From the NCBI GenBank assembly GCA_033549065.1, contig JAWSUE010000002.1, positions 124,001-188,000 on the forward strand: a stretch of DNA of 64,000 nucleotides. Reading direction: 5' to 3'. This DNA comes from Bacillota bacterium (lineage in GTDB: Bacteria; Bacillota; Dethiobacteria; DTU022). Made by a program: the position numbers and the translations under genes. Of this stretch, positions 52,621 to 61,780 are shown piece by piece (the first letter of the stretch is position 1; the number at the start of each line of letters is the position of its first letter). The notes beneath the pieces were generated by a model. It was not told where the DNA came from and searched no databases. It worked only from the letters and a program-made list of their open reading frames with translations.

Positions 52621-53277
52621 CTAACCAAAAATATCTTCGAGTCTGATTGCCGCTACTGAAGGATAGACAAAGTCAGCATCTCCCACCCGCTCGGGAGGGC
52701 CGATACCGATCGTAGCCATTCCGGCCTGCCGGGCAGCTGCAATGCCCGCTTCCGCATCTTCCACCACGATGCACAACTCCGGTGGCACATTGAGCTTTTT
52801 GGCGGCATAGAGAAATAGATCCGGCGCCGGTTTGGTCCTTTCAACACTGCTGCCGTCGGCAATTACCTCAAAATAGGAAGCTATCCCCAGAGCATCCACC
52901 ACCGTTGGGGCATTTTTACTGGCTGAGGCAAGGGCAAGCCTGAAACCTTTTGATTTTAGCTCCCGAAGCAGGTCAACTGCGCCGGGCAGTAAGTCTTTCC
53001 CGGAAACCGATTCCAGATAATCACGGTAGTAACCATTCTTGCGGGCCATTAGTTCCAGCATTTTTTCTTCAGGTAAACTGCGGCCTTTCAGGATCAATTC
53101 AAGTGAAGCCCTTCGCGAAACTCCGCGCAGTTTCTCGTTATCCTCCCTGGTGAAAGGCAGGTTTTCTTCGTCAGCGAGGCGTTTCCAAGCCCGGTAGTGA
53201 TACTCTGCCGTATCGGTTATGACTCCATCCAGGTCAAAAATAAAAGCTTCTATTTTTTTCTTGATCTCTTTTCCCAT
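52621..53277 (-). CDS. pgmB: Beta-phosphoglucomutase
   Basis: HAD-superfamily enzyme of 218 residues. FIFDLDGVITDTAEYHYRAWKRLA contains the nucleophile and acid/base aspartates. LRGVSRRASLELIL is the cap-domain substrate block, ALASASKNAPTVVDALGI is motif II, and DGSSVERTKPAPDLFLYAA and VVEDAEAGIAAARQAGM are motifs III and IV. It converts beta-glucose-1-phosphate to glucose-6-phosphate, the partner step of GH65 inverting phosphorylases, encoded directly upstream. I prefer ATG 53277, preceded by GGTGGTGG, over TTG 53310, which would overlap the phosphorylase stop. Confidence 0.92.
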   Translation of the reverse strand: MGKEIKKKIEAFIFDLDGVITDTAEYHYRAWKRLADEENLPFTREDNEKLRGVSRRASLELILKGRSLPEEKMLELMARKNGYYRDYLESVSGKDLLPGAVDLLRELKSKGFRLALASASKNAPTVVDALGIASYFEVIADGSSVERTKPAPDLFLYAAKKLNVPPELCIVVEDAEAGIAAARQAGMATIGIGPPERVGDADFVYPSVAAIRLEDIFG

Positions 53278-53306
53278 ACTTACACCACCACCAAAGCTTA
53301 ACTTAT

Positions 53307-55685
53307 TCAATGTGAGTTGATTTGTTGTTTCTGGCCAGCCAGTTTAAAATTGACAGTTTCGCCCTCGGACAGCGTAACCCAGGTCCCCTGGTGAGCAAAA
53401 CTGATACTTTCCCCTTCCAGAAGTTTATACCTGGCCTTTCGCTTCCTTACAATTACTTCCAGCAAACAACCTCTGACTCTGATTCTGAATCGATACTGTT
53501 TAAGGTTATCAGGCATATAAGGATTAAAGCTCACAGAGCCTTCCGAAATGCGCATTCCGGCAAACCCACTGACCAGGCACATCCAGGACCCGGCCATGTT
53601 GGCCATATGAATGCCGTAGTGAGTAACCTTCATTATATTCTCCAGGTCCAGCCGCGCCGACATGAGGAAATATTGATAGGCATCTTCACAGTAGCCCAGT
53701 TCAGAGGCAACGATACTGAAGATGGAAGGGGAGAGGGATGAGTCATGAGTGGTGATCGGTTCGTAATAGTTATAATCGCGCCGTTTTTGCTCAAGACTGT
53801 AGCGCTCACTCAATAAGAGGTGGGCAAGAATAACATCCGGCTGTTTGCAGACCTGGAACCTGTAGATCACCAGGGGATGATAATGCAGAAGCAGGGGGTA
53901 GTTGTCTGCCGGTGTCGACTTAAAATCCCAGACTTCTTTATCGAGAAAGCCGTCATCCTGGGGATGGATCTGCATCACTTCATCGTAAGGAATATACATG
54001 TATTCAGCCGCCCGCTGCCATGCCTTTAACTCCTCTTCGCAAAGCTTGATTTTTTTTGCCAACTTGCTGAATTCATTTGGATGGTTTTGCTGCAGGTAAC
54101 GGGCGGTTTGATAGGCATACCGAAGGTGCCACTGTGCCATCAGGTTTGTATAACAGTTATTATTGACCAGTGCGGAATACTCATCGGGGCCGGTTACCTC
54201 GTTATAGCAGAACCGGTTTCCTTTCCTGGGGACATATGTGCCCAGATCTTCCCACAAACGTGCAGTTTCAAAAAGAATTTCTGCTCCGAAATCGAGCATT
54301 AAAGAAAAATCTCCGGATATTTCAATATATCTGTGCATGGCAAAGGCAATGGCGGCGTTGATATGGTACTGTGCCGTACTGGCCGGAAAATATGATGAAC
54401 CCTCTTCACCGGCAATGGTTCGCCAGGGGTAGAGAGCGCCTTTCTGATGCGATAATTCACGAGCTCTGCTGCGGGCATGATCAAGAATACTATACCGGAA
54501 TTCAAGAAGCTTGCGGGCTTGCTCCGGCTTGATCGAAGTAAAAAAGGGAACCATGTAAATTTCCGTATCCCAAAAATAGTGACCGTCATATCCCTCACTG
54601 GTCAGACCCTTGGCCGGGATACCTGTTGTACCGTTGCTTCCAGACGCCTGTAAGAGGTGGAAAAGGTTAAAGCGCAGTCCCTGTTCAGCTTTTGGATCTC
54701 CTTCCAGGTAAACTCCTGCGGAATCCCAATATTTTTTGCAGTGTTCTTTCTGTTCGTCGCACAAAGATTTGAAACCGATTTTTTGCGCCTTCCCGACTGT
54801 TTCCAGGGCCATGTCAGGTATCTTTTCCGCTGGGTAATCCCGCGATGTAAAGTAAGCCACATATTTGAGCAGGGTGATCTTTTCATTTTCATTGGCAGTT
54901 AGCTGGAAAGTTGTAGTAGCCTGCTGATCAGTTCGCCCGGTATCTGCCTTGAGCAGTTTTCCACCTTTAAGCCGGTTTTCCATGGCACAGGCCATGGCCA
55001 GTTGGGAGCGGACAGTCTCCTGAATGATAACTGCCCCTGTATCCTCCAGCTTTATATCGCTTACCTGCAGACGGAGATCGCCAAGAGATGCCGAGAATCG
55101 TTGATCATATTCAACATGGGTATGGTTATCAACATTTCCGTCCAGTGAAGAACGGAGCGTAATTTGGCCGGAAAAATTTAGCGGTATAACCTGGTAGTTG
55201 AAAACAATCAGATGGCGGTGTTTGAAGGGAACCAGGCGTGTAACCGTGATCTGTACTTCCCGGCCTTCCGGAGATTTCCAAACCACCTTTCTTTCCTGAC
55301 AACCCTCTTTCATGTTGAGAATTCGCCTAAAAGATAAAATGGCTCCGCTGCCGAGACTGAAGCGTTCACCATCCAGGTAAAGCTCAATAATTTTACTGTC
55401 GGTAACATTCAACAGGGTTTGGGTATTCTGCGCAAACCCATAGCCTCTTTCGGCATGGGGGATCGGCACTGATTCAAAAAAACCATTCAGGTAAATACCG
55501 CCAATCGTCCGGTCGGGATGTTCGAAAAGCCCTTCCTCGAAACTTCCCCTGATCCCGATATATCCGTTGCTAACGGTAAATAAGGTTTCACTGAGCATAT
55601 TATTTTCCGGAGAGAATTTATCCTCGATAATTCTCCACGGATCAACCCTGTAAGCCGGCGGGTGTTTAAAGTTCAGCAGTTTCAC
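53307..55685 (-). CDS. GH65 disaccharide phosphorylase (trehalose, kojibiose or maltose type)
   Basis: Glycoside hydrolase family 65 protein of 792 residues. The N-terminal beta-sandwich begins with NNMLSETLFTVSNGYIGIRGSFEEG-type sequence. The (alpha/alpha)6 barrel carries YDGHYFWDTEIYMVPF, KGALYPWRTIAGEE, the catalytic-acid block NEVTGPDEYSALVNN and the phosphate-binding THDSSLSPSIFS. Family reaction: inverting phosphorolysis of an alpha-glucosyl disaccharide to beta-glucose-1-phosphate and glucose. With pgmB downstream and an OtsAB fusion gene nearby, trehalose is the favoured substrate, but kojibiose or maltose cannot be excluded. The start is GTG 55685, with GGAGG about 14 bases upstream, which is long. 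Confidence 0.9.
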   Translation of the reverse strand: MKLLNFKHPPAYRVDPWRIIEDKFSPENNMLSETLFTVSNGYIGIRGSFEEGLFEHPDRTIGGIYLNGFFESVPIPHAERGYGFAQNTQTLLNVTDSKIIELYLDGERFSLGSGAILSFRRILNMKEGCQERKVVWKSPEGREVQITVTRLVPFKHRHLIVFNYQVIPLNFSGQITLRSSLDGNVDNHTHVEYDQRFSASLGDLRLQVSDIKLEDTGAVIIQETVRSQLAMACAMENRLKGGKLLKADTGRTDQQATTTFQLTANENEKITLLKYVAYFTSRDYPAEKIPDMALETVGKAQKIGFKSLCDEQKEHCKKYWDSAGVYLEGDPKAEQGLRFNLFHLLQASGSNGTTGIPAKGLTSEGYDGHYFWDTEIYMVPFFTSIKPEQARKLLEFRYSILDHARSRARELSHQKGALYPWRTIAGEEGSSYFPASTAQYHINAAIAFAMHRYIEISGDFSLMLDFGAEILFETARLWEDLGTYVPRKGNRFCYNEVTGPDEYSALVNNNCYTNLMAQWHLRYAYQTARYLQQNHPNEFSKLAKKIKLCEEELKAWQRAAEYMYIPYDEVMQIHPQDDGFLDKEVWDFKSTPADNYPLLLHYHPLVIYRFQVCKQPDVILAHLLLSERYSLEQKRRDYNYYEPITTHDSSLSPSIFSIVASELGYCEDAYQYFLMSARLDLENIMKVTHYGIHMANMAGSWMCLVSGFAGMRISEGSVSFNPYMPDNLKQYRFRIRVRGCLLEVIVRKRKARYKLLEGESISFAHQGTWVTLSEGETVNFKLAGQKQQINSH

Positions 55686-55713
55686 AACTTAGTAAGCAAA
55701 CCTCCATCTGTAA

Positions 55714-56304
55714 TTATTTACTGTTTGAAAGGACATACTGCCAGCCGGCTTCAAAGGACTGCTTGTTAATCTCCACCAGCTTGGCCTTGATCTCCTGTTC
55801 CATCACTGTCAGCCATTTACCTTTGTCGAAGGGCATGATATGGGCCAGGATACCCAGTAGAAAAGTGTTAACCATGCGCGGGTTCGCTTTAACCGGTTCA
55901 ATGGAGAGGGCGTCGACAGCAATCAGCTTTTTCACCTTGCTCCCGATCTCTTCCAGAATTCCGGTAAGATAATCCACCTGCCCGGTCAACACCGGCAGCG
56001 GTTCCAGCTCCTGGGTGTTGACGATTACTGTCCCCTTTGGTGAAAGGAAGGGCAGCCAGCGCAGGGCCTCCAGCTTTTCGAAGGAGAGCAGGATATCACC
56101 GTCCCCCTGGGGGATCAGTGGTGAGTAAACCTTTTCACTGATTCGGACATGGGTAATCACACTTCCACCCCTCTGAGCCATCCCATGGGTTTCAGCAGTT
56201 TTAACATCCAGCCCCTCGGAAATGGCCAGGGCGGCGATCACTCTCCCGGTAAGTATAGTTCCCTGCCCGCCAACACCGGCAATCAATATATCGGTCTTAT
56301 TCAT
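55714..56304 (-). CDS. iorB: Indolepyruvate:ferredoxin oxidoreductase, beta subunit
   Basis: Gamma-type catalytic subunit of 196 residues. DILIAGVGGQGTILTGRVIA is the conserved glycine-rich start, and VKTAETHGMAQRGGSVITHVRI the family signature. With IorA it oxidises aryl-pyruvates (indole-, phenyl- and hydroxyphenylpyruvate) to aryl-acetyl-CoA and CO2 while reducing ferredoxin. The start ATG 56304 lies inside the end of iorA (eight-base overlap) and follows GGTGA. It is the last gene of the ACT-paaK-iorA-iorB operon. Confidence 0.92.
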   Translation of the reverse strand: MNKTDILIAGVGGQGTILTGRVIAALAISEGLDVKTAETHGMAQRGGSVITHVRISEKVYSPLIPQGDGDILLSFEKLEALRWLPFLSPKGTVIVNTQELEPLPVLTGQVDYLTGILEEIGSKVKKLIAVDALSIEPVKANPRMVNTFLLGILAHIMPFDKGKWLTVMEQEIKAKLVEINKQSFEAGWQYVLSNSK

Positions 56305-58075
56305 TATCTTCACCGGCCTCTCCTACAGGATATTTAATGGCATCAAAGCGGCATAACTGTTCACAGAGACCGCAGGCGTTACAGATTGTGCTGTTGATAA
56401 TCGCCTTGTCATCTTTAAAACTGAGAGCGGGGCAGCCCAGGGCAATACAGGCTTTACAGCCGTTGCAGAGATCCTCATCAATATAGAGCGGTTCGTCAAA
56501 AGAAGTAAGCAGGAATATACAAGGCTGGCGGGCGATTATTACCGACGGCTCTTTTACTTCTATTTCAGTATTAATGACCGCACGTACCTCCTTCAGGTCA
56601 AAGGCATCGACGGCAGTTACCCGTTTTACACCAAGCGACCGACAGAGGGTTTCCAGTTCAACAGCCGGAGCGGCTTCGCCCTGCAGAGTTGTTCCGGTGC
56701 CCGGGTGTTCCTGGTGTCCGGTCATGGCCGTTATTCCGTTATCAAGAATCATCAATGTTATTGGAGCCTGGTTATAGACTGCATCAAGCAGCGGGGTGAT
56801 TCCAGAATGAAGAAAGGTGGAATCCCCGATTACAGCCACTGTCTTTTCAGCAGAATCGGGATTGGCCCGGGCCATACCGAGCGCTGTTCCCACGCTGGCT
56901 CCCATGCAGATACAGGAGTCGATCGATTCCAGCGGTTTAAGAGCTCCCAGGGTATAGCAACCAATATCGCCCATTACGTTCAGCTTCAACTTGCGCAGCG
57001 TGTAGAATACACCGCGGTGTGAACAGCCGGGACACATCACCGGCGGCCGGGCCGGAATGTCGCCATCGATCTTGATCAGCTCCGGCTTGATATTATAGAT
57101 TTTCTCACGGATAATCTCCACTCCCAGTTCGCCGAGAAGGCTGAATATATCTTTGCCTCTGACCGGCACATCAAGGTGCATGGCCAACAGCTGCTCTTCA
57201 AAGAAAGGATCGAGTTCTTCGATGACCAGGATTTCTTTGACCATGGAAGCGAACTGGCGGACCATTTTTTTCGGCAGCGGGTGGCTGAAACCGAGTTTCA
57301 GGAAACTTGCCTCAGGCAGCGCCTCTTTGGCATACTGGTAGGCGATACCGCTGCAGACGACTCCCAGCTCACCTGAGCCCTTTTCGATCCGGTTGAGCGG
57401 GTTCTTTTCGGCTTCAGTCTGCAGGTCAATCAGTCGCTGTTCTACTATGGGGTGACGCATGCGGGCAAAGCCGGGCAGCATAACATACTTGGCCGGATTT
57501 TTCTTGAAACCGGGAATTTCCATTTCTTCCCGCTCTCCGGGAATAAGGGTGCTCCTGGAATGGGAAATTCTCGTTGTTGTACGCAGAATTACCGGCGTAT
57601 CGAAACGTTCGCTCAAGTCCAGGCCGTATTTCACAAAATCTCTTGCTTCTTCACTATCGGACGGCTCGAGCAGGGGGATCTTGGCGAAACGTGCGTAATG
57701 GCGGTTATCCTGTTCGTTTTGTGAACTGTGCATCCCCGGGTCGTCGGCGGAAACCAGCACCAATCCACCGCCCACTCCGGTGTAGGATAAAGTCATCAGC
57801 GGGTCGGCAGCAACGTTTACACCCACATGCTTCATTGCCGACAGAACCCGCGCTCCCTCCATGGATGCGCCGATGGCCGTCTCTAAGGCAGTCTTCTCGT
57901 TGGATGACCAGTTACAGTTCACCCCCGGATAACGGCTCAGGTTCTCCAGAATTTCGGTACTCGGGGTGCCCGGGTAAGCTGTTCCCACCCGCACACCGCC
58001 TTCATAAGCCCCGAGGGCGATCGCCTCGTTGCCGGTCATAATTAATCTCTTATTGCTCAAGGCTTTGATCCTCAC
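56297..58075 (-). CDS. iorA: Indolepyruvate:ferredoxin oxidoreductase, alpha subunit
   Basis: Protein of about 592 residues. LIMTGNEAIALGAYEGGVRVG and AYPGTPSTEILENL open the pyruvate-binding domain. The TPP domain has CPGCSHRGVFYTLRKL, GDIGCYTLG and GDSTFLHSGITPLLDAVYNQ. Two C-terminal 4Fe-4S clusters are in DEDLCNGCKACIALGCPAL and TICNACGLCEQLC. It is the larger partner of IorB in oxygen-sensitive aromatic 2-oxo-acid oxidation. Its start overlaps the end of paaK by 26 bases if GTG 58075 is used; TTG at about 58060 is the alternative. The aryl-CoA produced could be used by the ADP-forming synthetase encoded at 31.7 kb to make ATP. Confidence 0.94.
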   Translation of the reverse strand: MRIKALSNKRLIMTGNEAIALGAYEGGVRVGTAYPGTPSTEILENLSRYPGVNCNWSSNEKTALETAIGASMEGARVLSAMKHVGVNVAADPLMTLSYTGVGGGLVLVSADDPGMHSSQNEQDNRHYARFAKIPLLEPSDSEEARDFVKYGLDLSERFDTPVILRTTTRISHSRSTLIPGEREEMEIPGFKKNPAKYVMLPGFARMRHPIVEQRLIDLQTEAEKNPLNRIEKGSGELGVVCSGIAYQYAKEALPEASFLKLGFSHPLPKKMVRQFASMVKEILVIEELDPFFEEQLLAMHLDVPVRGKDIFSLLGELGVEIIREKIYNIKPELIKIDGDIPARPPVMCPGCSHRGVFYTLRKLKLNVMGDIGCYTLGALKPLESIDSCICMGASVGTALGMARANPDSAEKTVAVIGDSTFLHSGITPLLDAVYNQAPITLMILDNGITAMTGHQEHPGTGTTLQGEAAPAVELETLCRSLGVKRVTAVDAFDLKEVRAVINTEIEVKEPSVIIARQPCIFLLTSFDEPLYIDEDLCNGCKACIALGCPALSFKDDKAIINSTICNACGLCEQLCRFDAIKYPVGEAGEDNE

Positions 58076-59351
58076 TTTCGATTATCCTTTTTGCCTTACC
58101 GGTAGTTCTCTCCAAAGATTTTGGTTCCATTAATTTTATCTTAGGCGCCAGTGATAATGTGGAGCGCAATTTGGTGCGGATCCGCCCTTCCAGTGCTTCC
58201 AGATCTTTAAAACGATCAGTGAAGCCATCGGGGGTCAGTTCAACCTGAACTTCCATATCCCTGATAAAGCCCTTCTGCTTGTGCAGGACGAGCAGGTAGT
58301 GCGGCGATACCTCGCGGAATCCGGCCAGAACCTCCTCGATCTGTGAGGGGAAGACATTAACACCCTTGATGATGATCATGTCGTCGCTGCGGCCGGTGAT
58401 ATAATCCATGCGCCGGGTAGTCCTTCCGCATGGGCAGGCTTCGGCGATCAGGCGGGTAATGTCACCCGTGCGGTAGCGCAGTACCGGAAAACCTTCTTTG
58501 CCAAGCGGGGTTAGCACCAGTTCACCGGTTTCTCCGTCTTTTAGAACGTTGCCGCTGATCGGATCGATTATTTCCGGATAGTAAATATCCTCCAGGATAT
58601 GCATTCCCGCCCGCTCGGAACATTCGCCTGATATACCGGGGCCGACAACCTCGGTCAGTCCGTAATTAACCGTTGCTTTCAGCTGCCACTGCCTCTCGAT
58701 ATCTTCCCGCATCGCCTCCGAGCATGGTTCGCCTCCGAAAAGGCCAAGCCTCAATCCGAATTCAGCCGGATCAAAACCCATGTCCCTGGCTACTTCGGCC
58801 ATATAGATGGCAAAGGAAGGGGTACTGACCAACACGGTTGTCCGGAAATCCTTCATCAGTGATAGCTGGCGTTCAGTGTTTCCGCTCGAAAAAGGCACGA
58901 CGGTTGCGCCCAATCTCTCCAGGCCGTAGTGCAGGCCGAATCCACCGGTAAAAAGACCGTAGCCGAAAGAGATCTGGGCAATATCGCCTGCAGTCACACC
59001 GGCCATTTCGCAGATCCGGGCCACCGCATCCGCCCAGTCATCCAGGTCGCGCTTCGTGTAACCGGCGACAATCGGCTTGCCGGTAGTTCCAGAGGAGGCA
59101 TGAATTCTTAAGATCTGTTCCAGCGGAACAGCCGCCATTCCGTAGGGGTAGGCATCCCGCAGGTCTTTTTTAGTGGTAAAAGGGATGGACCTGAAATCTT
59201 CAGGTTTCCCGAAATCCTCCGGTTTCAGGCCGGCTTTCTCAAACAGCTGGTGGTAAAATGGGCTGTTGCTGTAAGCATGTTCAATAGACTGCTGAAGGCC
59301 GTTTTTCTGCCTGAGCAGACGCTCTTCAGCGGTCAGGTGATCCTTCTGCAT
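58050..59351 (-). CDS. paaK: Phenylacetate-CoA ligase
   Basis: Adenylate-forming enzyme of 433 residues. IHASSGTTGKPIVAGYTKRDL is the ATP-binding loop, FSFGYGLFTGGFGLHYG-like sequence lies in the substrate region, VNYGLTEVVGPGISGEC follows, and RTGDITRLI and GRSDDMIIIKGVNVFPSQIE form the hinge and the C-terminal domain. It makes arylacetyl-CoA from the acid with ATP to AMP. In IorAB operons it probably activates or recycles arylacetates. I choose ATG 59351, nine bases after AGGAG, rather than the adjacent TTG 59360. Confidence 0.93.
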   Translation of the reverse strand: MQKDHLTAEERLLRQKNGLQQSIEHAYSNSPFYHQLFEKAGLKPEDFGKPEDFRSIPFTTKKDLRDAYPYGMAAVPLEQILRIHASSGTTGKPIVAGYTKRDLDDWADAVARICEMAGVTAGDIAQISFGYGLFTGGFGLHYGLERLGATVVPFSSGNTERQLSLMKDFRTTVLVSTPSFAIYMAEVARDMGFDPAEFGLRLGLFGGEPCSEAMREDIERQWQLKATVNYGLTEVVGPGISGECSERAGMHILEDIYYPEIIDPISGNVLKDGETGELVLTPLGKEGFPVLRYRTGDITRLIAEACPCGRTTRRMDYITGRSDDMIIIKGVNVFPSQIEEVLAGFREVSPHYLLVLHKQKGFIRDMEVQVELTPDGFTDRFKDLEALEGRIRTKLRSTLSLAPKIKLMEPKSLERTTGKAKRIIESEDQSLEQ

Positions 59352-59382
59352 CTGTTTCAACTCCTGTAGGTTTTAGCTGCGG

Positions 59383-59811
59383 TTAGAAGCTGTAAATGCG
59401 GTCACTGCCGACGAGAGGAACGTTATTTTTCTCCAGCACGGCTATGGCATCATCAATTCGCTCAACACGCATCATTATTATAGCATTATGAGTCGGTTTT
59501 TCGATAAAGGAATAGAGGTATTCAATGTTGATACCTGCTTCCTCAAGGAAAGAGAGGACTTTGGCCAGGCCGCCAGGCGTATCAGGCACCTCCATGGCAA
59601 CAACCTCGGTTACCGTGGCCATGATGCCTTTGTCTTTCAACTCCTTGATGGCCTTATCGGGTTGATCGACGATCAGGCGCAGGATGCCGAAATCGGAAGT
59701 GTCGGCAATGGAAACCCCGCGGATATTGATCTCTGCCTCGCCGAGCACGGTTGCCACCCGGACCAGTCTGCCCGATTTATTCTCCAGGAAGACTGAAATC
59801 TGTTTGATCAT
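59383..59811 (-). CDS. Tandem ACT-domain protein
   Basis: A 142-residue protein made of two ACT domains: IKQISVFLENKSGRLVRVATVLGEAEINIRGVSI-type sequence in the first and VVAMEVPDTPGGLAKVLSFLEEAGINIEYLYSF in the second. ACT pairs bind amino acids and regulate enzymes or transcription. This form is commonly the first gene of paaK/ior operons in anaerobes, where it may sense aromatic or branched-chain amino acids. There is no catalytic domain. The start is ATG 59811, eight bases after GGAGGT. Confidence 0.9.
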   Translation of the reverse strand: MIKQISVFLENKSGRLVRVATVLGEAEINIRGVSIADTSDFGILRLIVDQPDKAIKELKDKGIMATVTEVVAMEVPDTPGGLAKVLSFLEEAGINIEYLYSFIEKPTHNAIIMMRVERIDDAIAVLEKNNVPLVGSDRIYSF

Positions 59812-59975
59812 GTAATTTTACCTCCGTAACATTCAAGTAATAACAGGGCACAAAATTAAAAATTCAATATTTAACAGGTCTTTTCCTGCCCCGGGGTGAC
59901 TTTTTGTTCAGTTCTTAAGGCTTGCGCTTTATTCTCTCATACTGTAAAATGTTTCCATAGAGACCAAGGAGAGGT

Positions 59976-60899
59976 GTGAAGAAGATCCCTCCCAAAGCCA
60001 GATTTATACCAGCTTACCTGAAGATGAATCCTGCTGACCGGAAAAAACGTGTTGAGCGGTTTTACCAGATCATGAGCCGCTGCCGGATCTGCCCACGCGA
60101 TTGTCAGATTAATCGTTTGCTTGGGGTTCGCGGAAAGTGCGGCGTTGCCGATGAGCTGGTCATCAGCAGTTATGGCCCGCATTTTGGTGAAGAGAGAGAA
60201 CTGGTTGGTCCCGGCGGATCAGGCACCATCTTTTTTACCCATTGTAACCTTGAATGCTGTTTCTGCCAGAACTGGACGATCAGCCGCGGGGCAGAAGGTG
60301 GGGAGCCAATCACAATCGAAGAACTGGCTGGTATAATGATCGATCTCCAGAAACGGGGCTGCAGCAACATCAACCTGGTCAGTCCCACACCTTACCTCTA
60401 CCAGATTACAGCAGCAATCGACCTCGCTGCCCAAAGAGGCCTTAACCTGCCGACAGTCTACAACTGCGGAGGCTACGAATCCGTCGAATCCCTGCGGCTT
60501 CTCGAAGGATTTATCGATATCTACATGCCCGATGCCAAGTACGGATTCGATGCAGCCGGAGAAAAATATTCTGGTGTGAAAGACTACTACACCCGTCTGA
60601 AAGAAGCCTTATTAGAAATGCAGTGCCAGGTGGGAGATCTGCAAATCGGTCCCGGCGGCCTTGCCACCCGCGGTTTGCTGGTCCGTCACCTGGTAATGCC
60701 GGAAGACCTGGCAGGGAGCGCGGAAATTGCTTGCTTCCTCGGTGAAAAAGTATCCCCAAATGTTGCGGTCAATGTGATGGCCCAGTACTACCCGGCCTAC
60801 CGGGCGATGAAGTATCCCGAACTCTCAAGGCGTATCACCTCCGCTGAATTCACTGCTGCCTGTGAAGCATTCAGAAAAGTGGGGCTTCGCCTGCTCTGA
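59976..60899 (+). CDS. PflX-like radical SAM protein
   Basis: Radical SAM protein of 307 residues related to pyruvate formate-lyase activating enzymes (COG1313, PflX). A first cysteine cluster, CRICPRDCQINRLLGVRGKCG, resembles a ferredoxin-like knuckle. The SAM cluster motif follows in THCNLECCFCQNW (CxxxCxxC). GCSNINLVSPTPYL and YNCGGYESVESLRLL match the family, as does GLLVRHLVMP. No glycyl-radical enzyme gene is nearby, so the target is unknown. The start is GTG 59976, after AAGGAGAGGT. Confidence 0.88.
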   Translation: MKKIPPKARFIPAYLKMNPADRKKRVERFYQIMSRCRICPRDCQINRLLGVRGKCGVADELVISSYGPHFGEERELVGPGGSGTIFFTHCNLECCFCQNWTISRGAEGGEPITIEELAGIMIDLQKRGCSNINLVSPTPYLYQITAAIDLAAQRGLNLPTVYNCGGYESVESLRLLEGFIDIYMPDAKYGFDAAGEKYSGVKDYYTRLKEALLEMQCQVGDLQIGPGGLATRGLLVRHLVMPEDLAGSAEIACFLGEKVSPNVAVNVMAQYYPAYRAMKYPELSRRITSAEFTAACEAFRKVGLRLL

Positions 60900-60932
60900 T
60901 CTCTTTAAATTAACCCAATTTACCTGATCCGG

Positions 60933-60962
60933 TTGACCCTGCCGGAAGGGCTGGTGTAGAAT
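60933..60962 (+). promoter_or_regulatory. Promoter of trxA
   Basis: TTGACC (60933-60938), 18-base spacer, TAGAAT (60957-60962), about 50 bases upstream of the thioredoxin start codon. Confidence 0.7.
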
Positions 60963-61018
60963 GATAATAAGCAAAGCCAAAGGTTTGGCTTTACTGAAAT
61001 ACTGAAGGAGGTAGTGCT

Positions 61019-61345
<327 letters not shown>

Positions 61346-61463
61346 TCGATACGTAAAACCTGGACAATCCGGGCCTTCCGGGACTAATCTCACCGGTGGG
61401 CAGGAACTAGATTTCGGTTGGCGAATAACAGTTTAAATATTCCGAAAGGATGTGTTGTTAGCC

Positions 61464-61715
61464 ATGGAACGACAGGTAATCGGCCAGGTAACCCATTTTT
61501 ACAGTAAGATCGAGGTGGCCATTATCGAGCTCGAAGGCCCCCTGAAAGTAGGAGACCAGATTGCGATTGTCGGCTCGACATCCGATCTGGAACAGCCGGT
61601 CAAATCGATGCAGGTTGAACACCAGAATATCGAGGAGGCAAATGCAGGCGACCTGGTCGGCCTGAAGGTAAAAGATAAGGTCCGGGCCGGAGATACAGTT
61701 TTCAAGTTAATCTGA
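61464..61715 (+). CDS. EF-Tu domain 2-like small protein
   Basis: An 83-residue protein consisting of one translation-factor beta-barrel: VGDQIAIVGSTSDLEQPVKSMQVEHQNIEEANAGDLVGLKV is the domain 2 pattern of EF-Tu-like GTPases, but there is no GTPase domain. Stand-alone forms are known in bacteria and archaea with unclear function, sometimes near U32 peptidase genes. The start is uncertain: ATG 61464 matches the usual MxxxVGxVTHxYSK beginning, although AAAGGA sits closer to GTG 61452 or TTG 61455. Confidence 0.75.
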   Translation: MERQVIGQVTHFYSKIEVAIIELEGPLKVGDQIAIVGSTSDLEQPVKSMQVEHQNIEEANAGDLVGLKVKDKVRAGDTVFKLI

Positions 61716-61780
61716 ACAATAAATAAGTTGGAGTGTCTAACCGGGATTAACCGACTTATTTAGTACCCCAAGGTGATTTT

